In this document: positions 1 to 10,879 of the stretch, piece by piece
Numbering within the stretch: the stretch's first letter is position 1
Layout of the letters: each line of letters begins with the position of its first letter
Origin: Hordeum vulgare subsp. vulgare
Lineage: Eukaryota; Streptophyta; Magnoliopsida; Poales; Poaceae
Assembly: GCF_904849725.1 (NCBI RefSeq)
Contig: NC_058522.1
Coordinates: 438,183,529-438,247,528, forward strand
Direction: 5' to 3'
Length of the DNA: 64,000 bases
The notes under the pieces: model-generated
What the model was told of the DNA's origin: nothing
Seen by the model: the letters and a program-made list of their open reading frames with translations, nothing else
The model's database searches: none
Position numbers and translations under genes: made by a program

Positions 1-2
1 CC

Positions 3-1563
3 TGCTGCTACGGCTATACCTATAGGGACTTCCTTGGCAAATATGCAAAGAATTTCCCCGCGGCCTTGGAGCCTTGCGTTGGTGTTCCCTTGAAGAGGAA
101 AGGGTGATGTATCACAGCGGCAGTAAGTATTTCCCTCATTTTTAGAACCAAGGTATCAATCCAGTAGGAGGAGAGCGTCAAGTCACAAGTACCTGCACAA
201 TCACAAGGAGCTTCCACCCAACGCTATGAAGGGGTTGTCAATCCCTTATAGATTGTTTGCAAAGTGAGAACTGAAAGCAAAGAGTAAACAAAGCAAAGTA
301 AAAGTGAAAGTGAAAATGATAGTTGTGAATAGACCCGAGGGCCGTAGTGTTCACTAGTGGCTTCTCTCATGAAAGCAAGTAGATGGTGGGTGAACGAATT
401 ACTATCGAGCAATTGATAAAACCGCGCAAAGTCATGACGTTATCTAAGGCAATGATTATATCTATAGGCATCACGTCCAAAACAAGTAGACCGATACTTT
501 ATGCATCTACTACTATTACTCCACACGTCGACCGCTATCCAGCATGCATCTAATGTATTAAGTTCATGAGAACGGAGTAACGCCTTAAGCAAGATGACAT
601 GACGTAGATGGACAATCTCATATCTACGATAAAAGCCCATCTTGTTACCCTTGATGGCAACAACATGATGCGTGCCTTGCTGCCCCTTCTGTCACTGGGA
701 AAGGTCACCACACGGTATGAACCCAAAACCAAGCACTTCTCCCATTGCAAGAATCATAGATGTAGTTGGCCAAACAAAACCCAAGACTCGGAGAGACTTA
801 TAAGGATATCAAACCATGCATATAAGAAATCAGCAAAGACTCAAATATAATTCATAGATAATCTGATCACAAATCCACAGTTCATCAGATCTCGACAAAC
901 ACACCGCCAAAGAGGATTACATCGGATAGATCTCCATGAAGATCATGGACAACTTTGTATTGAAGATCCAAGAGAGAGAAGAAGCCATCTAGCTACTAAC
1001 TGCGGACCCGTAGGTTTGAAGTGGACTACTCACGAGTCATTGGAGAGGCAATGATGGTGATGTAGAAGCCCACCAACTCCAAAGTCCCTTCCGGCAGGGC
1101 ACCGGGAAGGGTCTCCAGATGAGATCTCGCGAAAACGGAAGCTTGCGGCGGCGGAAAAGTGTTTTCGTGGATGCCCTGATTTTTTTTTGGTTTTTTAGGG
1201 AATTTATAGGCCAAAGAGCTAGGGCAGGGGAGCGCCAGGGAGGCCACAAGCCTGGTTGCCGCGGGCCCCTGGCCGCGGCAACAGGGCTTGTGGGCTCCCT
1301 GTGAGCCCCCTGCCTTGGCCCTCAAGCGTCCCGATCTTCTTCCGTTCTGGAAAAAAATATTTGGGGGATTTTATTCCGTTTGGACTCCGTTCCAAAATCA
1401 GATCTGAAAAGAGTCAAAAACACAGAAAAAACAGGAACTGGCACTTGGCACTGAATTAATAAGTTAGTCCCAAAAAAGATATAAAAGGTAAACAAAACAT
1501 CCAAAGTTGACAAGATAACAACATGAAACCATCAAAAATTATAGATACGTTTGAGACGTATCA
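3..1563 (-). repeat. E1 3' LTR
   Basis: This segment repeats, with scattered substitutions, at 11190-12749. It carries the terminal TG and CA on the minus strand. Short ORFs inside it (for example 20-412 and 1026-1325) occur in both LTR copies and match no protein I recognise. Confidence 0.9.
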
Positions 1564-1579
1564 AGCATCCCCAACTTAA
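1564..1579 (-). promoter_or_regulatory. E1 polypurine tract
   Basis: Read on the minus strand, the bases directly before the 3' LTR are TTAAGTTGGGGATGCT, a purine-rich tract. This is the expected primer for plus-strand DNA synthesis. The same motif directly precedes the E2 LTR at 14003-14020. Confidence 0.75.
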
Positions 1580-4234
1580 CTCCTGCTCGTCCTCGAGTAG
1601 GGAAGTGATAAAGAATTAATTTTTGATGCTTTCATGCTACCTAGCATAGATGTCCTTTGTAACTCCTCTTATGTGATGTGAATGTTCATATCCATTAGAT
1701 TCAAAACAATAGTTTGCTATTGACGTGGAGACAATAATAATTCAAGCAAACTAGCAAGGTAATCATGAACTTTCAAAATAACTAGGCCAAAAGAAAGTTA
1801 TCCCTACAAAATCATATAGTCTGGCTATTCTCTATCATCCTTGCACAACGATTTAAATCATGCACAACCTCGGTATTGGCCAAGTAATTGTTTTCACACC
1901 TTTACTTTCTCAAACTTTTTCAACTCTCACGCAATACATGAGCGTGAGCCATGGTTTTAGCACTATAAGTGGTCTGGAGTGTGGTGGAGGTTGCAAGGCA
2001 AACAAGGAGAAGATGGTCACATTGGCTAGGCATATCAATGAGCCATGGAGATGCTCATCAATATATATTAACGTGAATGAGTAGGGATTGCCATACAAAT
2101 GATGCACTAGAGCTAAGAGTATGTGAAAGCTCTTAAAGAAAACTAGTGGGTGTGCATCCAACTTGCTTGCTCACGAAGACCTAAGGCAATTTTGAGGAAG
2201 CCTATCATTGGAATATACAAGCCAAGTTATATAATGAAAATTTCCCACTAGCTATATGGTGGTGATAAAACGAGAGACTCTCAATCATGAAGATCATGGT
2301 GCTTAATATGCACAAGTGTGGAAAGGTGGTAGCATTGTCCCTTCTCTCTTTTTCTCTCATATTTTGGTGGGCTCTTTGGCCTCTTTTTTTGGTGGGCATA
2401 TTTGTCCTCTTTTATTTCCTCACATGGGACAATGCTCCATCAATGATGATCATCACACTTACAACTCAAAACTTAGAGCAATGATGACTCTATATGGAAT
2501 GCCTTCGGTAGTGTACCGTGACAATGATCTAGCATGGCATAGACATCAATGGAAACATCTTGCTAGCTATATTATGATCATGCAATGTAAATGTAAAAGT
2601 GGTGGCATATGTCATGGTGGTAGTCGTATGGCAATATATCTCGGAATAGCTTTGAAAAAGCCATAGTAGGTAGGTATGGTGGTTGTTTTGAGGGAGGCTA
2701 TATGGGTGGCTTTGTGCACCGGTGAAAGTTGCACGACACTAAAGAAGATAGTGATGGTGGAAGGTGAAAGTGCATCTAAACCATGGACTCAACATTAGTC
2801 ATGAAGAACTCATATACTTGTTGCAAAAGTTTAGTAGTAATCGAAACAAAGCATTCAGCGCATACTCCTAGGGGAAGGGTTGGTAGGTATAAACCATCGC
2901 GCGATCCCGACCGCCACACAAAGGATGACAATCAATAGACTAATCATGCTCAGACTTCATCACATAGCGGTTCACCATACGTGCATGCTACGGGAATCAC
3001 TAACTTCAACACAAGTATTTCTAGATCCACAACACCTTACTGATATAACTTCAATATTACCACAAGCACAACTCAAAACTAATTGAGATGAATCAAACTT
3101 CTCTAACTATTCAATGCACATGAAGGTGGAAGTTTTCATATCCCTTTGGATAACTACCACTTTTGAGAATAATTTCAAAGCATAGATCAACTACCAAGCC
3201 ACGCACCGCTATGCTCTAAAATATATAAGTGAAGCACATATAGCAAAAGCAACTAGCTCAAAAGATATAAGTGAAGCACATGTGAGCTGAATTGTCTAAC
3301 CAAAGGATATAAGTGAAGCTCGACAAAATCACGGTGAGTGCATGTCTCTCTCTCTAGGTGTGCAGCAAGGATGATTGTGACACAACAAAAATAAAAGGCT
3401 CCTATGATACAAGACGCTCCAAGCAAAACACATAACATGTGGTGAGTAAAAATATAGCCCCAAGTAACGTTACCGATGGATTGAAGACGAAAGAGGGGGT
3501 GCCTTCCTAGGGCATCCCCAAGCGTAGTCTTTTATGGCATCCTTGAATCAACTTGGGGTGCCTTGGGCATCCCCAAGCTTGAGCTCTTGTCACTCTTTAT
3601 CTTTTTGTCCATAAGAACTTCACCCAAAACTTGAAAACTTCACAACACGAAACTTAAACAGAAACTCGTGATAACATTAGTATAAGAAAGAAAACCACCA
3701 CTTCCTTAGGTACTGTAGCAAACTTAAATTCTACTTATGTAGATGTTGGGTTACTGTATTTTCAATCTGCCATGGCTAATACCCCCGATACTATCCATAG
3801 TTTCATAAAAATAAGCAAGCAACTCAACAAAAACAGAATCTGTTAACAGCATACTAGTCTGTAGCAATCAGTATACTTTGTATACTTGTGGTACTTCAAA
3901 AATTCGGAAAACTTATGACAGTCTGGAGAATTTGCGTAGCAATCAGTATCAGAAAGAATCAACTCAAAATCTCATACAGAACAAAAATGAAAATTATTTT
4001 CGTGAGCAGAAAGTTTCTGTATTTTCCAGCACGATCAAACGATCATCCCCAAGACTAATCATAACGGTTTCACTTGGCACAAACGCAAAAGGAAGACAAA
4101 AAACACAATCATAACAGAATTATGAAAGTGTCGAAAACACAAAACAGAAAGAAAAAGGATATATTCGTTGGGTTGCCTCCCAACAAGCGCTATTGTTTAA
4201 CGCGCTTAGCTAGGCATTGATAAATCAATGATGC
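1580..4234 (-). other. E1 internal region without recognisable protein domains
   Basis: These 2.7 kb belong to the E1 interior. No long ORF or retroviral motif is present. Three copies of an ATATAAGTGAAGC motif lie at 3216-3320. Two PPT-like GGGCATCCCCAAGC motifs (minus-strand purine) lie near 3510 and 3567. Related sequence occurs in E2 (12750-14020, opposite strand) and E5 (45203-48190), so this is a family-specific interior, not unique DNA. Confidence 0.7.
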
Positions 4235-4888
4235 TCACACAAAGGACAAGAATTGAAGCACAACGAGAGCATCATAAAGCATGTGAAAATCACATCTAAG
4301 TCTAACATACTTCCTATGCATAGGCATTTTATCGGAAAACAGATTGTCAAGACAACCAATAGTTGGCATATGCAAGGAAGAAGAAAGAGACAATAGCAAT
4401 CTCCACATAACGAGAGGTAATTTGGTAACATGAAAGTTTCTACCACAATATTTTCCTCTCTCATAGCAATTACATGTGGGATCATAATCAAATTCAACAA
4501 TGTAACTATCACATAGGATATTCTTTTCATGATCCACATGCAAGCAAAGTTGACGCTCTTCAAAAATAGTGGGATTATCATCAAATAAAGTCATGACTTC
4601 TCCAAACCCACTTTCAATAATATTGCAAATATCACATTCATCATGACGCTTAAACAAATTTTCAAGATCATAATAAAAATCATCGCCCCACTCATGATTA
4701 TTGCAACAAGTAGTGGACATAGCAAAACTAGCATCCCCAAGCTTAGGGTTTTGCATATTTTTAGCATGATTGTCACTAATAGGATTTATAGTGAAACCAT
4801 TGCAATCATGCTTTTCATTCAAGGAGACCTCGTGAATCACTTCATAAATTTCTTCATCACGATTTTCAGATTCACGCAACTCAAGCAA
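4235..4888 (-). CDS. Conserved ORF of unknown function in the E1 interior (217 aa)
   Basis: This is the longest ORF in E1. The product is acidic in its first half. A central Cys/His-rich stretch includes residues reading HDECDIC and CNCYERGKYCGR. It ends in a segment containing KMPMHRKYVRLRC. I do not recognise a catalytic domain, and nothing here looks like gag, protease, reverse transcriptase or integrase. A diverged relative with the same YERG and MHRK landmarks can be traced at about 25490-25800 on the minus strand, so the reading frame recurs in this retrotransposon family. It may be a remnant of an env-position or accessory ORF of an autonomous partner; that is inference. The start codon is uncertain because the frame is open only from about 4888 and the CACTA element lies just beyond at 4972. 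Confidence 0.5.
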   Translation of the reverse strand: MLELRESENRDEEIYEVIHEVSLNEKHDCNGFTINPISDNHAKNMQNPKLGDASFAMSTTCCNNHEWGDDFYYDLENLFKRHDECDICNIIESGFGEVMTLFDDNPTIFEERQLCLHVDHEKNILCDSYIVEFDYDPTCNCYERGKYCGRNFHVTKLPLVMWRLLLSLSSSLHMPTIGCLDNLFSDKMPMHRKYVRLRCDFHMLYDALVVLQFLSFV

Positions 4889-4971
4889 AACTCCATAAAG
4901 ATAGTCAAGTCACTCAACTCACTAGCAATTGGATCAACATAATTTGATCTCTTAAAGAGATTAGCAAGTGG

Positions 4972-4999
4972 CACTACAAGGAATATGCTAATACACGAC
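4972..4999 (+). repeat. CACTA left terminal inverted repeat
   Basis: Begins CACTACAAGGAATATGCTAA and pairs with the complement of the right end at 10800-10827 with a few mismatches. It is flanked by TGG on its outer side. Confidence 0.88.
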
Positions 5000-5034
5000 A
5001 CTATTTTTTCATCGCTACATCATCACGGTTTTCT

Positions 5035-5190
5035 ATTTACGACGATCTCACGACGAAAATCCAAGCGTCGAAAATGGAGCATCACAAATGAACAGCAGCA
5101 ACGTTTTGATCAAAATAGTCGTAACTTTTATGACGATTCCTAGATTGTCGTAACCTTTACGACGATCCTAAATCGTCGTTGCAAATCAAA
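5035..5190 (+). repeat. CACTA left subterminal repeat region
   Basis: Short motifs ACGACGAT, TCGTCG and their complements recur in both orientations over about 150 bp. A similar cluster lies at the other end (10620-10800). Such clusters bind the TNPA-type transposase in characterised CACTA elements; the role here is inferred from position. Confidence 0.65.
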
Positions 5191-5696
5191 CCCAGTCCAA
5201 CGTGGCAGTCCTACATGGCAAATTTGCGATGATATCAAAACGTCATGGTTGAAATCAGCCCAACCCATTTCATTTGATCACATGGGCTGGTTTTAATTAT
5301 TTTTGGGCTTTTTCTTATTGGGCTTCTTTTAGGGCCTTATCATATTTACAACCACTTTTAGTATTCTTTTTCAAATTTTGGTTTGTGGCCTTTTACTTTC
5401 CATTGATTTTCTTTTTTGGCCATTTTATTTTTGTACTGGTCCCACATGTCATGTTGATCTTAAAATTAGTCCCACACGTGAGAAATTTCACATTTTGTCA
5501 AATAAATATCATAACTTGGTCCCCTTGTCAAGTTGCCATTTCGTAGGTATTCGAACCACATTCAGAATCAATATTTCAAACAGGCTAGGGAGCAAATGAA
5601 ATTTGGCAAAACCAACATTAAATTTGTCTATTACAATATTTACACTACGTCACAACCCAGATATACCTACTACTGCCTACTATTACAATACATATG
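5191..5696. other. CACTA interior, no gene recognised
   Basis: AT-rich sequence with T-rich runs between the left subterminal repeats and the first captured exon. The open frame at 5274-5546 is composed largely of Phe, Leu and Trp codons from T-rich DNA and shows no domain. Confidence 0.5.
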
Positions 5697-6131
5697 CTAC
5701 TCTTTGTTAATATGCTTCATAGCTTCACACTTGGCTTTGTACTTCACCTGTGCAAAAAATAAGAATAAGATGTGAACTAACAATGCAGGTATTTAAATAA
5801 CAACATTTACAAAAGAAGTGTGAACTAACACTGCATGTTGTCATATACAAGAATATGTAACTGTGAAACATGGAGTACAAGTATTTTTGGAAACATGAAA
5901 GAAGATGATTTATTATCCTGGAGATTAGACAAGAGTTGTTGTGAGCATTGTTACTCGAGCAAAGAGGATTACTAAAAGCATTCAATGGTTGAGAATATAC
6001 CAACAACTTCAAACTCTCCTAATGAAAGATTCAAGTGCTGGAAACCTAGAAGCGGCACAGATTATACAGTTACCTGAGTAGAGTAAGGGACAATTTCCAA
6101 CATAGGAATTTCAAAGGAATCAGTCCATTTC
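5697..6131 (-). pseudogene. Captured 3' end of an unidentified host gene (two exons with stop)
   Basis: On the minus strand a 58-bp exon (6131-6074) follows an ATGCAG acceptor and ends at a CAG|GTAACTG donor. It reads WTDSFEIPMLEIVPYSTQ after a split codon. A 51-bp exon (5747-5697) follows a TTGCACAG acceptor. It continues in phase as VKYKAKCEAMKHINKE and ends in a stop codon. Both introns keep GT-AG ends and the joined frame is open, which argues for a real captured gene tail and not chance. I cannot name the gene. The CACTA element presumably took only this 3' portion. Confidence 0.5.
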
Positions 6132-6201
6132 CTGCATGAACATAAAATAAAGTTAGTGTTTATCAAATACTAGCAGAGTACCAGGTACCCGTGCTGCTCA
6201 G

Positions 6202-6245
6202 TGGCATTTTAATCTTACACTCACTGGCATTTTAATCTTACACTC
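6202..6245 (+). repeat. Short tandem duplication (~22 bp x2)
   Basis: TGGCATTTTAATCTTACACTC occurs twice in direct succession. It lies between two copies of an AAATACTAG...GTACCCGTGCTGCT segment (about 6167 and 6296), suggesting local duplication inside the CACTA interior. Confidence 0.6.
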
Positions 6246-6731
6246 TATATGAAAAGACATCTTTAATTACGACCTGTTTGAACTGTAAATTGATCAAATA
6301 CTAGTAGGGTACCCGTGCTGCTGCGGACCTTAGATAAAGAAACTATGGATCAACGAAACCTAATATAGAAAAATACATACAGCAGACAACCAGTAAATGA
6401 GACAAAAAACTATACATCAACAGTGCAAAAATGTACCACCTCAACCAGTGAATCCTCTTGAGAATAGGTAGATTCAGTCATACAACAGCTACAGCAGCAA
6501 AAAATCCAGTCCTGGGAACAACCTGGATATCTTACAGGAGGATTAAGCATATATATCTTTTAGATTCAGACCTACAGCAACAACAACAGCAAAAAAATAC
6601 TAGATGTGCTACAGCAGCAACAAAATCTATGTCACAAATTTAGTCCTACAGCAGCTATAGTTGGATTTAGTTCTAGATTTGACACATCAGTAAAAAATCA
6701 GTCCTACAGGTACACGAGGATTCAGTGGGAA

Positions 6732-6794
6732 TCCTGACGGGGCCCTTGACCCTGAGCTGCTTCTCCTTGGCGCCCTTCACCATATTGGAGCACA
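6732..6794 (-). pseudogene. RPS20: Captured exon fragment of 40S ribosomal protein S20 (uS10)
   Basis: After a CGTTTGCTTGCAG acceptor the minus strand reads [19 protein letters not shown] followed by RIPT. This matches the conserved middle of cytosolic ribosomal protein S20, where the family reads close to [20 protein letters not shown]. The similarity stops abruptly after RIPT, and the following frame is unrelated, so the capture breakpoint lies there. About 21 codons of a protein of roughly 120 residues are present, so it cannot make S20. The start of the exon coincides with an intron acceptor, showing that genomic DNA, not cDNA, was captured. Confidence 0.75.
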
Positions 6795-6944
6795 CTGCAA
6801 GCAAACGAAGCAGCCACGCAACACGAACGGCAAACAACGCATCAGCTCGGCGACGTGCAGAACATCATAGGTCAGAGGAGGCATAATACTGAATTTAAAA
6901 TGATTTTATTTCCAGAAAAGAACAGCAGATTAGCGATATCTCAC

Positions 6945-7253
6945 CTCCTTGGACATCTTCCGGAGCTCACCGACTAGTGCTTTGGTTGTTTTTTCAATAC
7001 CACAGGCAATCTGTACTGGATTGGCACCGGCAGCTATAATATGCAGAAAATAATTAAACAAACTGAACATTATGTCCAGAGCTAAATGAGAACACTTATA
7101 TGCTATACGATGTACCTTAACACCCTCAACAATCATCTCTTGAGCAAGGATGGCAAAAGTGGTAGTTCCATCACCAGCCAAATCATTGGTCTTAGCAGCA
7201 GCTTGCCAGACCAATTTAGCCCCAATATTTCCAACAGGGTCCTCCAGCTCAAC
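6945..7253 (-). pseudogene. CPN60: Captured exons of a chaperonin-60 gene (plastid RuBisCO-binding type)
   Basis: Two exons are visible on the minus strand. Exon one (7253-7116) encodes [15 protein letters not shown] and then the group I chaperonin ATP-site signature [14 protein letters not shown]. It ends at a GTTAAG|GTACAT donor. Exon two (7033-6945) follows an ATTATAG acceptor and reads [20 protein letters not shown] up to KMSKE, ending at GAG|GTGAGA. The order and wording match group I chaperonins of chloroplast or mitochondrial type; the ANPVQI and KMSKEV spacing suits the RuBisCO large-subunit-binding protein. Only about 75 of some 600 residues are present. Substitutions at conserved places (LVRQ to LVWQ, VLAQG to ILAQE) show drift since capture. 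Confidence 0.85.
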
Positions 7254-8861
7254 CCGATCCAGAAGCCAATCATGAGAAAAGCAAACAGTCAGGATCGAAG
7301 GGAAAAGAAACATTGTTCTACATCTCCTGATAGAACAGTACCTCTTTGCCATGTTACTATTAAAATTGCAGTAAACTCTTAAGCAAACAGATTCGATCAA
7401 AAATATCATAGTGAAAATTAAAGCTACTACTGTTAGCTTATCGCGTTTGGTGAATAAAGTTTGTGTATGATGCACTTACACCACAGTAAAGGTAGGAACA
7501 TCAAACAAGCCCCAAACTGAAACTACTTCCAAAAGAAATACCCATCTAATTCAGATTCCTTAAAGGGAGGAACACCAGAACATCAGTCGATTCAGAGACG
7601 GCTCAGCTTAGATCATATGTAGCACAATAATATATATCTAAAAAAATCAAGAAACCACATTTTGTTTTCGTTCTAGATTCATTAGTACAACCAACGACAC
7701 CACATAACACGTAGCACCGTAGGAACCACAAGTCTAACAAACTGAATATGAATAGAAGAGCATGGCAGGCAGCAGATAATTCTGAAACCACATGTGTGTA
7801 TGATAAAGTAAAAGAATGATGAAAAGGATAGCATGCATGATTAACTAAAACACAAGTCACTGCAGGTCGTTGGCCTGGCATGAGGTCCGGCGTTCGACTT
7901 TCCTCACAGAGAGCTGCTATTGTACCCATGGACATGGAATCCTCCTCGTGCTGCTAAATAACAAGGAGGTCTCATCGTGTCCCGGGAAGCAGCACATCAC
8001 AGCGAGTGTGGGGGAGGAAGGTCCATGGCATCCTCCTCCGATGGCGACCTTGATCTGTTGGATTTGAGAGGGAGAGGAGAGGTGAGGAAGAACCTACTAC
8101 AGAGAGAGGGTGAGGGAGGGGTGATGGTGGTCATACGAGATTAGGTGTCATCATGTATGGGCTCCTCCTGTGCTGCATGCAAGGTCGACATGGCACCGGG
8201 CTTGTCCTCCATGGCATCCTCCTTGACCACACCGGACAGGATGCAAACAAGCAAACAATCAAAAATGCACAAAATAATCAGATTTGATCCAAAGCAGAAG
8301 AAATTGAGGAGGACGAGCAAGGGATGATCCATAATAGATCGATTTTGGTCGCCATGGCCGGGATCCAAGATTATCACAATAGAATAAGATTTTATCTTTC
8401 GAGAGTGAGTATTTCCATTTCCTAGCTATACAAGATTGTGCACTAGTTTTCTCCCATAATAGTAGGATAGCATATATAGCTCAGCAAGATACTAAAGTTC
8501 AGACGATCCCCCACTTACTAAGCTGCAGGCTAGCATTGGTAGCCCCTTAGATTGGATCAGTTCATCCCATTTTTATATTTTATTTTCAAGGTAATGTGTC
8601 CAGCACCACAGCAAAATTTACTAATACATTTGGCTAAGATAAATGTTAACAAATCTGCGGGCTCTAGCTAGAACAATAACAAATGAAGCATGTCATTGAT
8701 AGTTGATGTACTGATACAAAAAACTACCATCTTGGTCTATGCACAAAACAATTTCATTGACGAAATGAACATCTTCTAGATATATTCCCCATCCATCGAA
8801 AAGATATATATGAAAACACTGAATAATTAATATTGAAAAACTGGCACAAGGCATCACATAC
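7254..8861. other. CACTA interior between captured exons, unassigned
   Basis: No further exon could be named. Frames at 7603-7935 and 8141-8377 on the minus strand are open but show no recognised domain. The repeated string AGGAGGATGCCATGGA near 8025 and 8208 suggests that one of these stretches was duplicated. Parts may be introns or 5' flanks of the captured genes. Confidence 0.4.
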
Positions 8862-8977
8862 CATCAAATACGCCAAACAACCCAACAGTCTCTCCATCAA
8901 CATCATCCACTCTTCTCTCGTAGAAATCCTCCATTGATGCCCTTTTCTCAGGACAGCTTGCGAACCAAAAATTGAAC
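8862..8977 (-). pseudogene. Captured exon of a protein phosphatase 2C gene
   Basis: A 116-bp exon on the minus strand follows a GGCAG acceptor and ends at GATG|GTATGT. It reads [19 protein letters not shown] and then [17 protein letters not shown]. This is the N-terminal catalytic motif of plant PP2C phosphatases (KRxxMEDFY, then FGVFDGHGG, whose first Asp binds metal). The next exon, which would begin HGG, is absent or lost. The reading frame is intact in this exon. The fragment cannot encode an active phosphatase because the remaining metal-binding Asp residues are missing. Nearby minus-strand sequence at 9601-9755 could be exon one of the same gene, but that is not proven. Confidence 0.8.
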
Positions 8978-9600
8978 CTGCCTTTTTCACTGCAATGGCA
9001 AGTGGAGGGAAAACAATTTTAACACTTAACAGAAGATCCAAATTCACGGGCTCACGGCACATATTATACCACAACATTTCATGTGAAACCAGATGCATCA
9101 TACTTCCTTCTAAAAACATGGCTACTTTCTGAACTTCCAATATATGGAACAGAGTATTTTCAGGTAACAGTTTCACATATTTTGTCTTCACTTTCATCAA
9201 ATTTTCTTCCGAAGTATACAAAAGCATGCGTGAGTAAATTTGCAGAGTCTTGTATTAAGTACGAGTATCTCACATAGATATGGTTCCTATACATGCCATG
9301 GATTTTCATCTGCTCCTATGATTATTTAATGAATGTCTCACTATATCTCGCCTTAAATTACAGTTGATTCAAAACTGTGTGGACACAAAGATGGTTAATC
9401 AGGTACAGAGTCACGGTAATACTGCAGTTAATACAAGGGCCAAATTAAATCGATATTTCACAACGGCTACGGATCTCTCCTCCTCTCCGTCTCACAACGA
9501 CACTACCAGCCACGCAAGCACCTAGAACGAATCAACGAACCAAGAGAAGCAGCCACACCAAGCAAGCAGGGCGTGCGGGTAGGGGGAAAGGGAGGCTCAC

Positions 9601-9755
9601 CTGATCCTGCCTCCGGTGGCCGGCAAGTCATCGCCCCTGAACCCCATGAGGGAGCACCCCTCGTCGTCCTCGCGGCACCACCACCAGCGCGCCCGTCTGG
9701 CAAGCAGGGACAATGACAGGAGTAGCAGGAGCAGGGAGGCAGAGCGGAGGCGCAT
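9601..9755 (-). pseudogene. Captured first exon with signal-anchor segment
   Basis: From an ATG at 9755 the minus strand encodes MRLRSASLLLLLLSLSLLA, a typical signal peptide or anchor. A basic, Trp-rich stretch follows, and the exon ends at a perfect ATCAG|GTGAGC donor at 9601. The GC-rich sequence upstream (to about 10130) looks like a plant promoter and 5' leader. Several plant PP2C proteins carry such an N-terminal hydrophobic exon, and a PP2C exon lies 620 bp downstream on the same strand. It may therefore be exon one of that gene; the alternative is an unrelated secretory gene. Confidence 0.5.
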
Positions 9756-10152
9756 GGCGGCGGCTAGCGATGGCCCCGACGACCTCTCATGCATGAGCGG
9801 GGAGAGAGAGATCGGGATTGGGGGCGGGTGGGATGGGGTGGGGAAGGAGACAGGACGGTGAGGAGCGCCGCCACGAAGTACCACTGCATCGTCTCCTCCT
9901 GCCGCGTCGCCAGGCGGCCGCGTCAGCGAGCTCGGGCGGCTTGGAGAGGCTCGGGTGCTCCAGATCTGGGAGGAGGAGGAGAGGAGAGCGTGCCGCGACG
10001 CCGAATCTGGGAGAAGATTGGGGTGGCGGCGCCGGATCGGAGGTTGGGGAGCCGGTGGCTCTAGCGAAGGGGATAGGACTGAATCTGGAGGAAGGTGCGA
10101 TGGGGGTGTGAGCTAGGGTTTGGGCTCCGGGTGGGGTATTTTTTTTCTGTAG

Positions 10153-10231
10153 ATAGATGGATGGATGGATGTGGGTTGGAGATATGGATGGATGGATGTG
10201 GGTTGGAGATATGGATGGATGGATGGATGTC
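10153..10231 (+). repeat. GGAT microsatellite inside a 28-bp tandem repeat
   Basis: Units of several GGAT repeats followed by GTGGGTTGGAGATAT recur, giving two full copies and a final longer GGAT run. It is a simple tandem array near the 5' edge of the captured GC-rich region. Confidence 0.8.
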
Positions 10232-10619
10232 ATGTCATCGATCTGTGGGAAGATTTCTCATTGGTTCAAAAAATCAATGATTTAAAATAGTTTTGAATTA
10301 CTAAAAATAGAGGAATTTTGTGAAGCATCTATCAAAAATATTTTGCAAAAGTGCACCACACAAATTTTCACTAGAGTTAGACCATATTTTGTGGATGGGG
10401 ACCAATTTGTATGCATTTCCGATCTTTCTAGCTTTTTTTAATCATTTTCTGAACTATGGAAGGAAGGGTTTTCATATATTTGTGGAATATATGATCCAAA
10501 GTATTTATGATAACTTTTCGAGAATTTTTGGAATGATAGAATAGTAGGTTGCTTCACAAACTAGGATGAGGTGGGATAGAATGGACCCACGAGTGACATG
10601 TCAACATAGTTAGAACATG

Positions 10620-10827
10620 TTACGACATTTTTATAATCGTCGTAAAAGTTATAACGATCTCATATTATACGGTTACGATGATTTTGACCCACATCGTCAT
10701 AATTTATATGTAGATTTGATCCCCTCAAACGGTTTACGATGATCTCGGATGAAATCGTCATAGATTTATGACGAATTCATCAATGACATCTTAAAAAACG
10801 TCATGTATGAGAATATTTCTTGTAGTG
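10620..10827 (-). repeat. CACTA right subterminal repeats and terminal inverted repeat
   Basis: Motifs ATCGTCGTAA, TTACGATGAT and ATCGTCATA recur up to the terminal inverted repeat at 10800-10827, which ends CTTGTAGTG. This mirrors the left subterminal cluster. The outer flank is TGG. Confidence 0.75.
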
Positions 10828-10879
10828 TGGATGAGGATCCATATCACTAGATTTTCAGCAAGCAAAGATGCAAGCATAT

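Larger units (their letters stand above)
4972..10827. mobile_element. Non-autonomous CACTA transposon carrying captured host-gene exons
   Basis: The left end starts CACTACAAGGAATATGCT and the right end finishes ATATTTCTTGTAGTG, giving inverted repeats of roughly 28 bp with a few mismatches. The 3-bp target duplication TGG (4969-4971 and 10828-10830) is intact. Subterminal regions hold repeated ACGACGAT/ATCGTCGT-type motifs, as expected for the transposase-binding regions of CACTA elements. No TNPD-like or TNPA-like transposase is visible in the 5.86 kb, so it needs a partner. The interior has exon-intron fragments of at least four host genes, all on the minus strand. It is inserted in the interior of E1. 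Confidence 0.92.

Noticed and set aside
6930..7475. Intact chaperonin gene
   Set aside because: Only two exons with neighbouring introns, no start and no C-terminal domains; it lies inside a CACTA element.
7603..7935. 110-residue minus-strand frame in the CACTA interior
   Set aside because: No domain and no matching splice structure; kept as unassigned interior.
9787..10233. 148-residue Pro/Ser-rich minus-strand frame
   Set aside because: Covers the promoter-like and leader-like GC-rich region and the GGAT microsatellite; no domain. I kept only the signal-anchor exon at 9601-9755.
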